NCBI GenBank assembly: GCA_900545015.1
Contig: UQXJ01000031.1
Location: 1-15,094 of the forward strand
Reading direction: 5' to 3'
From: an uncultured Mollicutes bacterium
Lineage (GTDB): Bacteria; Bacillota_I; Bacilli_A; RFN20; CAG-826
Length of the DNA: 15,094 nucleotides
Position numbers and translations under genes: made by a program. Every line of letters starts with the position of its first letter. The first letter of the stretch is position 1. Shown piece after piece: positions 1 through 7,268 of the stretch. Under the pieces are notes generated by a model. That model had not been told where the DNA came from. It did no database searches and saw nothing but the letters and a program-made list of their open reading frames with translations.

Positions 1-34
1 ATTCTTAGTTTATCATCAAAATATTGTTTTTTTG

Positions 35-1198
35 TTAGTTATTATAGTGTATAAAAGTAAAAATCTTTACTGTACTTAAAGAACCTTTTTTATTAAATTT
101 AGCTTCGTATTGTGTATCACCATAAGTAAAACTAAAAATTGCATCTTTTGCGCTTGTTTGTTCAACACTTGAGAAATCACCTCTAATATATTTGCCTGTA
201 ATTTTAACTCTTGAACCAGCTAATTTAGGCTGAGCGTTAAGCGATTCTAATTCACCTTCATTTGTGATGTTGTAGTATACAGGTTCAGTAGGAGTCATGT
301 TTGATTTTAAAACACAAGCTTCAGATATGAATTGTTTATCTGAATATCCTGTTAGTTGTAAACCAAAACTTCCGTTATCAACTTTTGCAGTGACGATAAC
401 AGCTTGGTTCATTACAACTCTACCATCAACAAATCCATCACCTGGATCACCTGTTGTTTCTAAAGTATTCATGTTATAAACATAAAAATCTGTTTTTCCA
501 TCCATTAAATAGAAAGTATTACCATAAGAAGCAGTAACAACACCTCTTGTAGTAACTATTTTGCCATTGTATTTATCAATATCATCTTTAATATCTTTTA
601 ATCTTTCAACAGATTTAGCAGTAAATGAAAATGGTGTATCTTCATAGCCTTCTTTTGAAATAGTTCCAGCAACTTCGCCAGCATCTAATAAACCAATTGT
701 ATTGTTTCTAACGATAGTCCATGCAGCACCTTTTGTGATATCGATCTTAAAATCTGTAATGACTTCGCCTGATTCAGTTTTAGGAAGTACTGTGATTGTT
801 TCACCATGAAAGAATTTTCCTTCGTATTCAACGTTTAATTTTTTTAAAGGAGCTTCAGTAATATTAAACTCAATTGTTTGTGTTTTGTATCCTTGTAAAG
901 ATACTTCAATTTTAACATGACCAATTTCGTTTAATGTAAGTTGATTACCATTTAAAGTTATTAAATTATCACCTTCGGTAATTGTAATTTTTGAACCATT
1001 AAGAGCATTGTTTGATTCATCTTTTACAACGACTGTGAGAACTTGGCCTTGTTGTTTTTCGCCTTCCAAAGTAACAATAAATTGTTTTTCCTCTGGGATT
1101 GTTGGGGTGTCTGGTCTTTGTTGACCGCAGCTTGCAATTAAGCCTAAGCTAGTAGTGCTTAATACGCAAAGAAGTGACAGTGTAAGTAACTTTTTCAT
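35..1198 (-). CDS. Lipoprotein with Ig-like repeats and an OB-fold-like domain, function unknown
   Basis: This is probably a surface lipoprotein of 387 residues whose role I cannot name. The start was set at the ATG at 1196-1198 because GGAGGAAAA lies directly upstream and the N-terminus MKKLLTL then gives a normal signal peptide. An upstream in-frame ATG at 1217-1219 has no such site. The lipobox reads LIASC, with lipidated Cys at residue 24. Residues about 42-115 and 121-195 look like two Ig-like beta repeats, both with a 'GxxxxxxxxxE/K' polar beta character. Residues about 200-285 resemble the OB-fold domains of secreted bacterial proteins (RGVVTASYGNTFYLMDG, then a late TAKVDNGSFGLQLTG strand). 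A second, shorter OB-like stretch begins near residue 327 and ends with an unusual basic and aromatic tail, so the C-terminus may be shortened. The gene stands alone after the kdgK terminator. Domain names are inference from pattern; the lipoprotein call is firm. Confidence 0.75.
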   Translation of the reverse strand: MKKLLTLSLLCVLSTTSLGLIASCGQQRPDTPTIPEEKQFIVTLEGEKQQGQVLTVVVKDESNNALNGSKITITEGDNLITLNGNQLTLNEIGHVKIEVSLQGYKTQTIEFNITEAPLKKLNVEYEGKFFHGETITVLPKTESGEVITDFKIDITKGAAWTIVRNNTIGLLDAGEVAGTISKEGYEDTPFSFTAKSVERLKDIKDDIDKYNGKIVTTRGVVTASYGNTFYLMDGKTDFYVYNMNTLETTGDPGDGFVDGRVVMNQAVIVTAKVDNGSFGLQLTGYSDKQFISEACVLKSNMTPTEPVYYNITNEGELESLNAQPKLAGSRVKITGKYIRGDFSSVEQTSAKDAIFSFTYGDTQYEAKFNKKGSLSTVKIFTFIHYNN

Positions 1199-1229
1199 TT
1201 TTTCCTCCTGCAAATACATCTGTGAAAAT

Positions 1230-1235
1230 AGTATA
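1230..1235 (-). promoter_or_regulatory. Possible -10 box for the lipoprotein gene
   Basis: On the minus strand TATACT lies about 32 bases before the chosen start codon, in the 104-base gap between the kdgK terminator and the lipoprotein gene. No convincing -35 box is seen 16-18 bases upstream, so this is a weak call. None of the TGCAATAT/ATTGCA elements of the glucuronate genes is present here. Confidence 0.25.
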
Positions 1236-1302
1236 CAAATTTATACAACATTTTAATATGACGCATTTCTAATATTTTGTTTCATATTAAAACGATAGTA
1301 TC

Positions 1303-1346
1303 AAAATAAAATAAAAAAATAGGTGGGGAATAAAATCCCCGCCTAT
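1303..1346 (-). terminator. Rho-independent terminator of the uxuA-kdgK operon
   Basis: Read on the minus strand, ATAGGCGGGGA pairs with TCCCCACCTAT across a short AT-rich loop (11-bp stem with one C-A mismatch). A run of T residues broken by single A residues follows. It begins 15 bases after the kdgK stop codon. Confidence 0.9.
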
Positions 1347-1360
1347 GGAGTTTGTTTGAA

Positions 1361-2377
1361 TTATCTTTGAACTCTACCGCTGCCGTCTCCACCAGCAAGT
1401 TTAGCAACTTCATCAACAGAAACTAAGTTGTAATCGCCTTCGATACTGTGCTTTAATGCACTAGCAGCGATTGCAAATTCAATAGCTTGTTGTGGTTGAT
1501 ATTTATTTAAGAGAGCGTAGATTAATCCGCCAGCAAATGAATCACCACCACCGACTCTATCGACGATTCTTAAATTGTATTCTTTTGAAATGTATGCGTT
1601 TCCATCATAAATCATACCGCACCATTTATTATCACTTGCACTGATTGATGTTCTCATTGTTGTGCAAACTAATTTGAATCCGAATTTATCTTTTAATTGT
1701 TTAGCAACTGAGATGTAGCCATCTTTATTGACTTTACCACTAACTGTATCTGTGCCTTCAGCTTTGATACCAAAGACATCGTTAGCATCATCTTCATTTC
1801 CAATTAAGACATCAACATATTGCATAAATTCAGTCATAACTTCTCTAGCTTTTTCTTTTGACCAGAGTTTATTTCTATAGTTAAGGTCACATGAAACTGT
1901 AACACCATGTTTTTTACAAGCAATTAAAGCTTGTCTTGTAATTTCAGCAACATTATCACCTAAAGCTGGTGTAATTCCTGAGAAGTGGAACCAGTTGACT
2001 CCTTCAAGGATTTTATCCCAATCATATTCATCAGGATTTGATAATGCAAATGCACTATTTGCTCTATCATAGATAACTTTTGAAGCTCTTTGTGAAGCAC
2101 CTTTTTCTAAGAAATAAATTCCAAGTCTATCTCCACCTCTAATGATATTAGAAGTATCAACGCCATATCTTCTTAATGAATTTAAAGCAGCTTGTCCAAT
2201 TTCGTGTTTTGGCATTTTGCTAACGAAAGCAGCATCAACACCATAATTTGCTAATGAAACACAGACATTTGCTTCACCACCACCAAATGTAGCTTCTAAA
2301 TGATCACATTGTACAAAACGTAAGTAGTTGTCTGGTTGTAAACGTAACATTAATTCGCCTAAAGTAACGACTTTCAT
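1361..2377 (-). CDS. kdgK: 2-dehydro-3-deoxygluconokinase (KDG kinase)
   Basis: This PfkB-family sugar kinase phosphorylates KDG with ATP to give KDPG, the fourth cytoplasmic step after glucuronate isomerisation. The start was set at ATG 2375-2377, giving MKVVTLGELM and 338 residues. AAAGGAG sits just upstream, inside the last codons of kdgA, and a six-residue longer reading has no better site. PfkB signatures are visible: the N-terminal GGGEANV segment near residue 32, and the C-terminal DRVGGGDSFAGG, where the Asp of GGGD (about residue 279) is the expected catalytic base. The ending GDGSGRVQR resembles other Firmicutes KDG kinases from memory. It is the last gene of the operon, with one base between the kdgA stop and this start, so translation is probably coupled. 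Substrate assignment rests on family resemblance plus the adjacent aldolase. Confidence 0.93.
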   Translation of the reverse strand: MKVVTLGELMLRLQPDNYLRFVQCDHLEATFGGGEANVCVSLANYGVDAAFVSKMPKHEIGQAALNSLRRYGVDTSNIIRGGDRLGIYFLEKGASQRASKVIYDRANSAFALSNPDEYDWDKILEGVNWFHFSGITPALGDNVAEITRQALIACKKHGVTVSCDLNYRNKLWSKEKAREVMTEFMQYVDVLIGNEDDANDVFGIKAEGTDTVSGKVNKDGYISVAKQLKDKFGFKLVCTTMRTSISASDNKWCGMIYDGNAYISKEYNLRIVDRVGGGDSFAGGLIYALLNKYQPQQAIEFAIAASALKHSIEGDYNLVSVDEVAKLAGGDGSGRVQR

Positions 2378-2378
2378 A

Positions 2379-2993
2379 CTATTCTCCTTTGACAAGTTTC
2401 ATTGCTTGTCTTGTTTTTTCTTCGATTTCTTCAAATGAACCTTTCATCATGAAACTTCCACCACATGCAATAATGTTTTTGCAAGCAAGATATTCCATAA
2501 CGTTATCTTCATTTACACCACCTGTTGGCATAATTGTGATTTGTGGGAATGGTCCACTTAAAGCTTTAATTGTTTTTACTCCACCAAAGTTAGAAGCAGG
2601 GAAGAACTTGATTGTTGTTAGACCAAGATCAAGTGCTTTCATGATTTCTGTTGGAGTGACACAACCTGGAAGGTAAGGAACATCGTGTTTTTTACAAACA
2701 GCAGCGACTTTTTCACTTAATCCAGGTGAAACAATAAATTTAACACCAAGTGAAATTGCTTCTTCAGCTTGGCTTTCATTAATAACTGTACCTGCACCAA
2801 TTAAAGCGTTTGGGAATTTTTCAACACATGCTTTAATTGCATCTTTAGCACAGCTTGTTCTATATGTGATTTCAGCAACTGGAAGTCCACCATTAATAAG
2901 TGCTTCCATTGTTGGAATAGCGTCTTCAATATTTTTAATTGCGACTACTGGAACAAGTCTATAATTTTTAATTTCTTCTAATATTTTTTCCAT
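2379..2993 (-). CDS. kdgA: KDPG aldolase (2-dehydro-3-deoxyphosphogluconate aldolase)
   Basis: This class I aldolase cleaves KDPG to pyruvate and glyceraldehyde-3-phosphate and ends the pathway. Its 204 residues match the usual length of the small TIM-barrel KDPG/KHG aldolases. Visible active-site features are AEITYRT (Glu41, Arg45), GAGTV (Thr69) and TIKFFPA, where Lys129 is the expected Schiff-base lysine. MPTGGV near residue 155-160 matches the phosphate-binding loop region. The start ATG is preceded by AGGAGAA, which overlaps the end of uxaC. Only two bases separate the uxaC stop from this start. The stop codon is TAG, and the coding end carries the ribosome binding site of kdgK. The symbol eda would be equally acceptable; kdgA follows Firmicutes usage. 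Confidence 0.95.
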   Translation of the reverse strand: MEKILEEIKNYRLVPVVAIKNIEDAIPTMEALINGGLPVAEITYRTSCAKDAIKACVEKFPNALIGAGTVINESQAEEAISLGVKFIVSPGLSEKVAAVCKKHDVPYLPGCVTPTEIMKALDLGLTTIKFFPASNFGGVKTIKALSGPFPQITIMPTGGVNEDNVMEYLACKNIIACGGSFMMKGSFEEIEEKTRQAMKLVKGE

Positions 2994-2995
2994 AG

Positions 2996-4327
2996 CTATT
3001 CTCCTAATAAATTCTTTATATTACGATAGCTGATATTATAACAAAGTTTCTTAGCTTCTTCTAATTCATACTCACCGTTATCAACTTTTTCACCAATAAA
3101 TGATGATAAGATTCTTCTAAAGAAGTCGAATCTTGAATAACTTGAGAACGATCTAGAGTCAGTTAACATACCAAGATTTGTACCAATTAATGCATATTCT
3201 GATACTTTTTCAAGGTTTTTACGTATTCCATAGAGCGTATCATTGAACCACCAAGCAGCACCAACATAAACGTTTCTAAATGCGCCTGAGATACATGAAA
3301 CTTCTCTAACAACTTCTGGATTTAATGAATAAAGAACGATTGTTGGACGGTGTTCATCATCGAGTTGATTTAAGAAGTTAATTAAATCATTTAAGTTAAC
3401 TGGATCACTGATGACATCAAATCCTGCATCAACTCCAACTTTTGCAAACATTGCTTTATTAATATTTCTTGTAACACTGAAGTGAAGTTGAACAACAAGA
3501 TTTCTCTTTTTATATTCTTTCATTAAGAATACGAGTATATATCCGAATAATTTATCTTTTTCAGTAGCATTTAATGAATCTCTATTAAGGAATAATTCAT
3601 TTGCTTCTTCTTTAGTAGCATAAGCTTTAGGGAAATCTTTAAATCCATGGTCAGTGATTCTACAACCTTTTGATTTAAAGAAATCTAATCTTTCACTAAG
3701 TGCATTTTCTAAATCATCAAGAGTTTTAATTTCGTGTCCTACAACATCACCAATTTTCTTTATATATTCTGAATCGAAACTATAAAGTTTATCTGGTCTA
3801 AATGTAGGTGTGATTTTTGTATTGTTTATAGTTCCATGATCTTTTAAATCATCAATTGGGTCATCTGTTGTAGCAACAAATTCAACATTGAATAATTTTA
3901 AAAGCTTTTGAACTGATAAATCTTTTAATTTTTCGTTAGCAGCTTTATAAATTCTGTCTGCTGATTCTGCGTTTAATGGTTCATTTATGCCAAAGACTTG
4001 TTTAAGCTCAAAATGTGTCCAATAGTATAAAGGATTTCCGCAAAGCATAGGAACGATAGAAGCGTACTTAACAAATTTTTCATAGTAACTTGCGTTACCT
4101 GTAATGTATTTTTCATCAATTCCACATTGTCTCATAGCTCTCCGTTTATAATGGTCGCCACTTAACCATAATTCACCAATATCAGTGAATTTTTTATCTA
4201 ATTTAATGGCGTGTTGGTCAAGGTGACAGTGATAATCAATGATTGGTAAATCTTTTATATAGTTGTATATTTCTTTACTTGCATCGCCGTATAAAAGAAC
4301 ATTTTCGTTAAAGAAATTTTCTTTCAT
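2996..4327 (-). CDS. uxaC: Glucuronate isomerase (uronate isomerase)
   Basis: UxaC interconverts D-glucuronate and D-fructuronate (and often D-galacturonate and tagaturonate), the entry step for the free sugar acid released by the GH2 enzyme. The 443 residues are slightly short for the family (about 460-475). DYHCHLDQHA at residues 31-40 holds the two metal- or substrate-binding histidines (His33, His35) of this amidohydrolase-like barrel. The C-terminal part has GMLTDSRSF, typical of UxaC as I recall it. The ribosome binding site is weak (GTGGTG, inside the end of uxuB) and the gap to the uxuB stop is three bases, so expression probably depends on coupling to uxuB. No tagaturonate or altronate branch genes are present in the window, which favours glucuronate over galacturonate as the substrate here. 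Confidence 0.95.
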   Translation of the reverse strand: MKENFFNENVLLYGDASKEIYNYIKDLPIIDYHCHLDQHAIKLDKKFTDIGELWLSGDHYKRRAMRQCGIDEKYITGNASYYEKFVKYASIVPMLCGNPLYYWTHFELKQVFGINEPLNAESADRIYKAANEKLKDLSVQKLLKLFNVEFVATTDDPIDDLKDHGTINNTKITPTFRPDKLYSFDSEYIKKIGDVVGHEIKTLDDLENALSERLDFFKSKGCRITDHGFKDFPKAYATKEEANELFLNRDSLNATEKDKLFGYILVFLMKEYKKRNLVVQLHFSVTRNINKAMFAKVGVDAGFDVISDPVNLNDLINFLNQLDDEHRPTIVLYSLNPEVVREVSCISGAFRNVYVGAAWWFNDTLYGIRKNLEKVSEYALIGTNLGMLTDSRSFSSYSRFDFFRRILSSFIGEKVDNGEYELEEAKKLCYNISYRNIKNLLGE

Positions 4328-4330
4328 AAA

Positions 4331-5185
4331 TTAGACACCACTATATGCGCTAAATCCACCGTCGATTGGTAAGACAATACCTGTAATAAATGAAGCAGCT
4401 TTATCACTTGATAAGAATAAGACAGCACCTAAGAGTTCATCTGGAGTTCCGAATCTATCCATTGGTGTATTTCTTAAAATCTTATGTGTTCTTGCAGTTG
4501 GAGTACCATCAGCATTGAATAAAAGTGCTTGGTTTTGAGCTGTTGCAAAGAAGCCAGGAGCGATTGCGTTAACTCTAATTCCTTCTTGTGAGAAGTGAGT
4601 TGCTAACCATTTTGTAAAGTTACTGACACCAGCTTTTGCAGCACTGTATGCAGGAATCTTTGTTAATGGAGTGAATGAATTCATTGATGAAATATTTAAG
4701 ATTGAACAACCTTTCTTTCCTAACATATCTTTTGCAAAGACTTGAGTTGGGAGAAGTGTTCCTAAAATATTAAGATTGAAAACAAATTGGAAACCTTCTT
4801 CTTTTAAATCAAAGAAAGTAATTGTTGATTCATCAATTTCATTTGAGAAGAATTCTTGAGTTGTTGTAGCTTTTGGTGAATTTCCGCCAGCACCATTAAT
4901 TAAAATGTCACATGCACCGAAATCTTTTAAAATTTCTTGGTGGCAAGCTTCAAGTGATTCTTTACTTAAAACGTTTGCAGCGTAACCTTTTGCGATTCCA
5001 CCTAAATCTGTAATTTCTTTTGCTTTTGCAGTTGCTGATTCAAGACGTAAGTCAAGTAAAGCAACTTTTGCGTTACAAAGAGCAAATGCTTTAGCCATTT
5101 CTGAACATAAAACACCACCAGCACCAGTAACAACGACAACCTTGTCTTTAAAATCAACAAATAATGGTAAATTTTCTTTTGTCAT
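4331..5185 (-). CDS. uxuB: D-mannonate oxidoreductase, SDR family (fructuronate reductase)
   Basis: This short-chain dehydrogenase would reduce D-fructuronate to D-mannonate with NAD(P)H, linking UxaC to UxuA. It is the Firmicutes (B. subtilis UxuB-like) type, not the long-chain enzyme of E. coli. The 284 residues carry the SDR pattern in order: TGAGGVLC at 20-27 (nucleotide binding), an acidic LLDL near 43-46, INGAGG at 96-101, NISSM with the catalytic Ser at about 166-167, YSAAK with Tyr180 and Lys184, and the C-terminal PIDGGFSAYSGV. The third glycine of the usual TGxxxGxG loop is Cys27. I recall GVLC in related mannonate oxidoreductases, so this is probably a subfamily trait. AAGGAAA precedes the ATG, and 15 bases separate it from uxuA. 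Substrate is inferred from the operon. Confidence 0.9.
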   Translation of the reverse strand: MTKENLPLFVDFKDKVVVVTGAGGVLCSEMAKAFALCNAKVALLDLRLESATAKAKEITDLGGIAKGYAANVLSKESLEACHQEILKDFGACDILINGAGGNSPKATTTQEFFSNEIDESTITFFDLKEEGFQFVFNLNILGTLLPTQVFAKDMLGKKGCSILNISSMNSFTPLTKIPAYSAAKAGVSNFTKWLATHFSQEGIRVNAIAPGFFATAQNQALLFNADGTPTARTHKILRNTPMDRFGTPDELLGAVLFLSSDKAASFITGIVLPIDGGFSAYSGV

Positions 5186-5200
5186 ATTTTGTTTCCTTCC

Positions 5201-6244
5201 TTATTTACTAAAGCGTTCTGAAGCTTCAAATAAACCATTTATATAACAAGCACCAAGTGCTCTATCGTATAAACCATAACCAGGTTTTTGATCTTCACCG
5301 AAGATATTTCTTCCGTGGTCAGGTCTAACATAACCATCAAATCCGTTATCAACTAAGTTTTTAACGATTAATGGCATATCAAGTGAACCATATTTTGAAT
5401 AGTGTCCAACTTCTGTGAATGAATCTTTATCGTCTGTGTATTTAACATTTCTTAAATGGACGAAGTAGATTCTCTTAGCTTTAGCATATTTTGCAGCTAA
5501 TCTAGGAATATCGTTTGATCTTCCTGCGCCAAGGCTACCTGTACAAAGTGTTAAACCGTTATGAATGTTAGGTACAGCTTCAAATAATCTATCAATATCA
5601 CTTTCGCTAGAAATAATTCTTGGAAGTCCGAAGATATCCCATGGTGGATCATCTGGGTGAATAGCCATATTGATGTTGTATTTATCACAAATTGGCATAA
5701 TTGCATTTAAGAAATAAACTAAATTCTTAAATAATTGTTCATGTGAGATTTCTCTATAAGCTTTTAATAAACCTTGAAGTTCATCTGGGCTATATGATTC
5801 ATCCCAACCAGGTAAATGTAAGTGGTTAGGATCAACTTTTTCAAAGTCATCACGTGAATAACTTAATGCATCACTACCATCGAATAATTTGTGGTGCATA
5901 TCAGTTCTTAACCAATCAAATACTGGCATAAAGTTATAACAAACAACTTTGACACCATTTTTTGCACATAATTCTAAGTTCTTTTTGAATGCTTCAATAT
6001 GAGCATCTCTTTTTGCTGTTCCCATTTTAATGTCTTCTGAAACTGGAATTGATTCGATGACTTCCATCTTCATTCCGTTATCTTCACAAGCCTTTTTTAA
6101 CTTTAAAAGAGAACTTTCATCCCAAACTTCGCCAGCTTTTTTATCATAAACAGAAGTGACGATAGTAGACATGTTTGGAATTTGTCTAATGTATTCTAGA
6201 GGTATGGAGTCATTAAAGCCATACCAGCGAAAAGATAATTTCAT
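5201..6244 (-). CDS. uxuA: Mannonate dehydratase
   Basis: UxuA dehydrates D-mannonate to 2-dehydro-3-deoxy-D-gluconate (KDG). The 347 residues fit the shorter Gram-positive form. Recognisable metal-site and active-site segments are AIHPDDPPW at 195-202 (His196), TLCTGSLGAG near 232-241 (Cys234), FVHLRN with His263, and RPDHGR with Asp309 and His310. It is the first gene of the minus-strand catabolic operon. The ATG at 6242-6244 has GGAGGAAA eight bases upstream, the best ribosome binding site of the operon. The 231-base gap upstream is shared with the divergent AraC-family gene and carries the operator elements and a cre-like site, so control of the whole operon probably acts here. Confidence 0.96.
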   Translation of the reverse strand: MKLSFRWYGFNDSIPLEYIRQIPNMSTIVTSVYDKKAGEVWDESSLLKLKKACEDNGMKMEVIESIPVSEDIKMGTAKRDAHIEAFKKNLELCAKNGVKVVCYNFMPVFDWLRTDMHHKLFDGSDALSYSRDDFEKVDPNHLHLPGWDESYSPDELQGLLKAYREISHEQLFKNLVYFLNAIMPICDKYNINMAIHPDDPPWDIFGLPRIISSESDIDRLFEAVPNIHNGLTLCTGSLGAGRSNDIPRLAAKYAKAKRIYFVHLRNVKYTDDKDSFTEVGHYSKYGSLDMPLIVKNLVDNGFDGYVRPDHGRNIFGEDQKPGYGLYDRALGACYINGLFEASERFSK

Positions 6245-6270
6245 TAGTGTTTCCTCCGTATTTCGCTTAT

Positions 6271-6276
6271 ATTCTA
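6271..6276 (-). promoter_or_regulatory. Probable -10 box of the uxuA operon
   Basis: TAGAAT on the minus strand matches the -10 consensus at five of six positions and lies about 27 bases before the uxuA start. A second candidate is TATAAA at 6291-6296. Neither has a good -35 box, which fits a promoter that needs an activator. With TAGAAT, the edge of the 27-bp element at 6299-6325 is 22 bases upstream, placing that element over and above the -35 region. Confidence 0.4.
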
Positions 6277-6298
6277 ATTCATAGGTTTATTTTATAAA

Positions 6299-6325
6299 TT
6301 GCAATATATTTAGAAAAACATTGCA
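6299..6325. promoter_or_regulatory. 27-bp operator-like element A, at the uxuA promoter
   Basis: The plus strand reads TTGCAATAT, then 12 bases, then ATTGCA, with half-sites 22 bp (about two helical turns) apart. The same pattern recurs at 6410-6436 and 7269-7295. It is the uxuA-proximal copy. Because ATTGCAAT is self-complementary, the strand orientation of each half-site is ambiguous. I infer that it binds the adjacent AraC-family regulator. Confidence 0.6.
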
Positions 6326-6340
6326 TTTCTTACTTTCTTT

Positions 6341-6354
6341 TGGAAGCGCATACA
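6341..6354. promoter_or_regulatory. cre-like (CcpA) site in the divergent control region
   Basis: TGGAAGCGCATACA matches the usual cre pattern TGWAANCGNTNWCA at all but two of its specified positions. It lies upstream of both divergent promoters and touches the degenerate operator element at 6350-6376. It would allow carbon catabolite control of uxuA and/or the AraC-family gene. A LacI-family operator is the alternative. Confidence 0.4.
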
Positions 6355-6376
6355 TTTTACTAAAAAATTCATTGCA
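6350..6376. promoter_or_regulatory. Degenerate copy of the 27-bp element (copy D)
   Basis: The right half-site ATTGCA at 6371-6376 is exact, but the left half reads ATACATTTT and matches WTGCAATAT at six of nine positions. It lies between elements A and B, 51 bp from A and 60 bp from B by start position, and overlaps the cre-like site. It may be a weak site or a chance half-site. Confidence 0.25.
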
Positions 6377-6409
6377 GAAAGTTAAACTTATGTTAGAAAA
6401 TATTAAATC

Positions 6410-6436
6410 TTGCAATATAGTTGATGTTTAATTGCA
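6410..6436. promoter_or_regulatory. 27-bp operator-like element B, at the araC-type gene promoter
   Basis: The plus strand reads TTGCAATAT, then 12 bases, then ATTGCA. It sits inside a longer perfect inverted repeat with 13-bp arms, TAAATCTTGCAAT at 6404-6416 and its reverse complement at 6431-6443, separated by 14 bases. It occupies the position where the -35 box of the regulator gene would be, so autoregulation is likely. Confidence 0.6.
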
Positions 6437-6441
6437 AGATT

Positions 6442-6452
6442 TACTATATAAA
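6442..6452 (+). promoter_or_regulatory. Possible -10 region of the AraC-family gene
   Basis: TACTATATAAA offers overlapping -10-like hexamers (TACTAT, TATATA, TATAAA) about 24-34 bases before the start codon and a few bases after element B. No clear -35 box is visible because that position is taken by element B. Confidence 0.35.
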
Positions 6453-6475
6453 TTATATCAAAAAAGGAGGCATAT

Positions 6476-7261
6476 ATGTTTAGATTTGTTAATTCAGAAC
6501 TCGATATTTCTCATAAATTAGACTATGCATCATCTCCAATGGATGAATATGGAAAGCACATGCATATTTTCTATGAATTAATTTTGTTTTTAAGAGGTGA
6601 TGTTGATTATCATGTTGAAAGTGAATTAAGACATTTAAAAGCTGGAGATATTGTTTTAATAAATCCAGGAAAATTACACTTTGCTGCTGCAAATCATAAC
6701 ATTGGATATGAACGTTATGTTTTAAAATTTCCAGCCTCGATGGTTCCTGATTATTTAAAGGCAATGTTAAAGGATAACAAACCATTTTATTCAAGTAATG
6801 CCTTCATAGAATCAATCATTAAAAACTTTGATACTTTGCATGACACTTATAGTGAGGATGATTTTGCAACGCTTATAAAGAGCAAAATTATTGAAATTTG
6901 TGTTTATTTAAAAAACGCAAAACAAGGTGTTATGGGTTATAAAAATGACGATATAATTTCTGTATTAGTTGATTACATTCAAGCACATATTAAAGAAGAT
7001 TTAACACTTGCTAAATTAAGTGAAAACTTACATTACTCAGAGTCATATTTATCTAATTTATTTAAAAAAGAAATGCATTGTTCACTCATGAAATATATCA
7101 AAACTAAGAAGATAATTTTAGCTCAAATTATGATTAGAGAAGGTAAAAAAGCAGTGGACGTTTGCGAAGAATTAAAATTCAATGATTACTCTACTTTTTA
7201 CAGAACTTATGTTAAAGTATTAGGTGTAAGTCCTATCTTAGATAAATTTGACAGATCTTAA
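6476..7261 (+). CDS. AraC-family transcriptional regulator, probable regulator of the glucuronate genes
   Basis: This 261-residue cytoplasmic protein has the standard two-part layout. An N-terminal cupin-like sensor domain spans about residues 18-85 (HMHIFYELILFLRG, then AGDIVLINPG and HF), and a C-terminal double helix-turn-helix domain spans about 160-255. The first helix-turn-helix is LAKLSENLHYSESYLSNLFKKE at about 178-199. The second ends in the family signature (FNDYSTFYRTYVKVLGVSP, 235-253). The ATG at 6476 follows AAGGAGG with five bases between. It is divergent from uxuA and upstream of the symporter and GH2 genes. Three matching 27-bp elements at the promoters of uxuA, this gene and the symporter suggest that it controls all three. 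The inducer is unknown; glucuronate, fructuronate or a glucuronide are reasonable guesses. It replaces the GntR- or LacI-type regulators better known for uronate operons. Confidence 0.9.
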   Translation: MFRFVNSELDISHKLDYASSPMDEYGKHMHIFYELILFLRGDVDYHVESELRHLKAGDIVLINPGKLHFAAANHNIGYERYVLKFPASMVPDYLKAMLKDNKPFYSSNAFIESIIKNFDTLHDTYSEDDFATLIKSKIIEICVYLKNAKQGVMGYKNDDIISVLVDYIQAHIKEDLTLAKLSENLHYSESYLSNLFKKEMHCSLMKYIKTKKIILAQIMIREGKKAVDVCEELKFNDYSTFYRTYVKVLGVSPILDKFDRS

Positions 7262-7268
7262 TTAAAAA

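Noticed and set aside
1199..1219. Longer start for the lipoprotein at ATG 1217-1219
   Set aside because: The extra seven residues precede a normal signal peptide and include the GGAGGAAAA ribosome binding site of the ATG at 1196-1198.
2378..2395. Longer start for KDG kinase at 2395
   Set aside because: It would overlap kdgA and cover the AAAGGAG site that serves the ATG at 2375-2377, whose product starts MKVVTLGE as expected for the family.
6245..6475. Riboswitch or attenuator in the uxuA or AraC-gene leader
   Set aside because: Symmetry here is explained by the repeated 27-bp elements, which lie at or upstream of the likely promoters. No terminator-like hairpin precedes either start codon.
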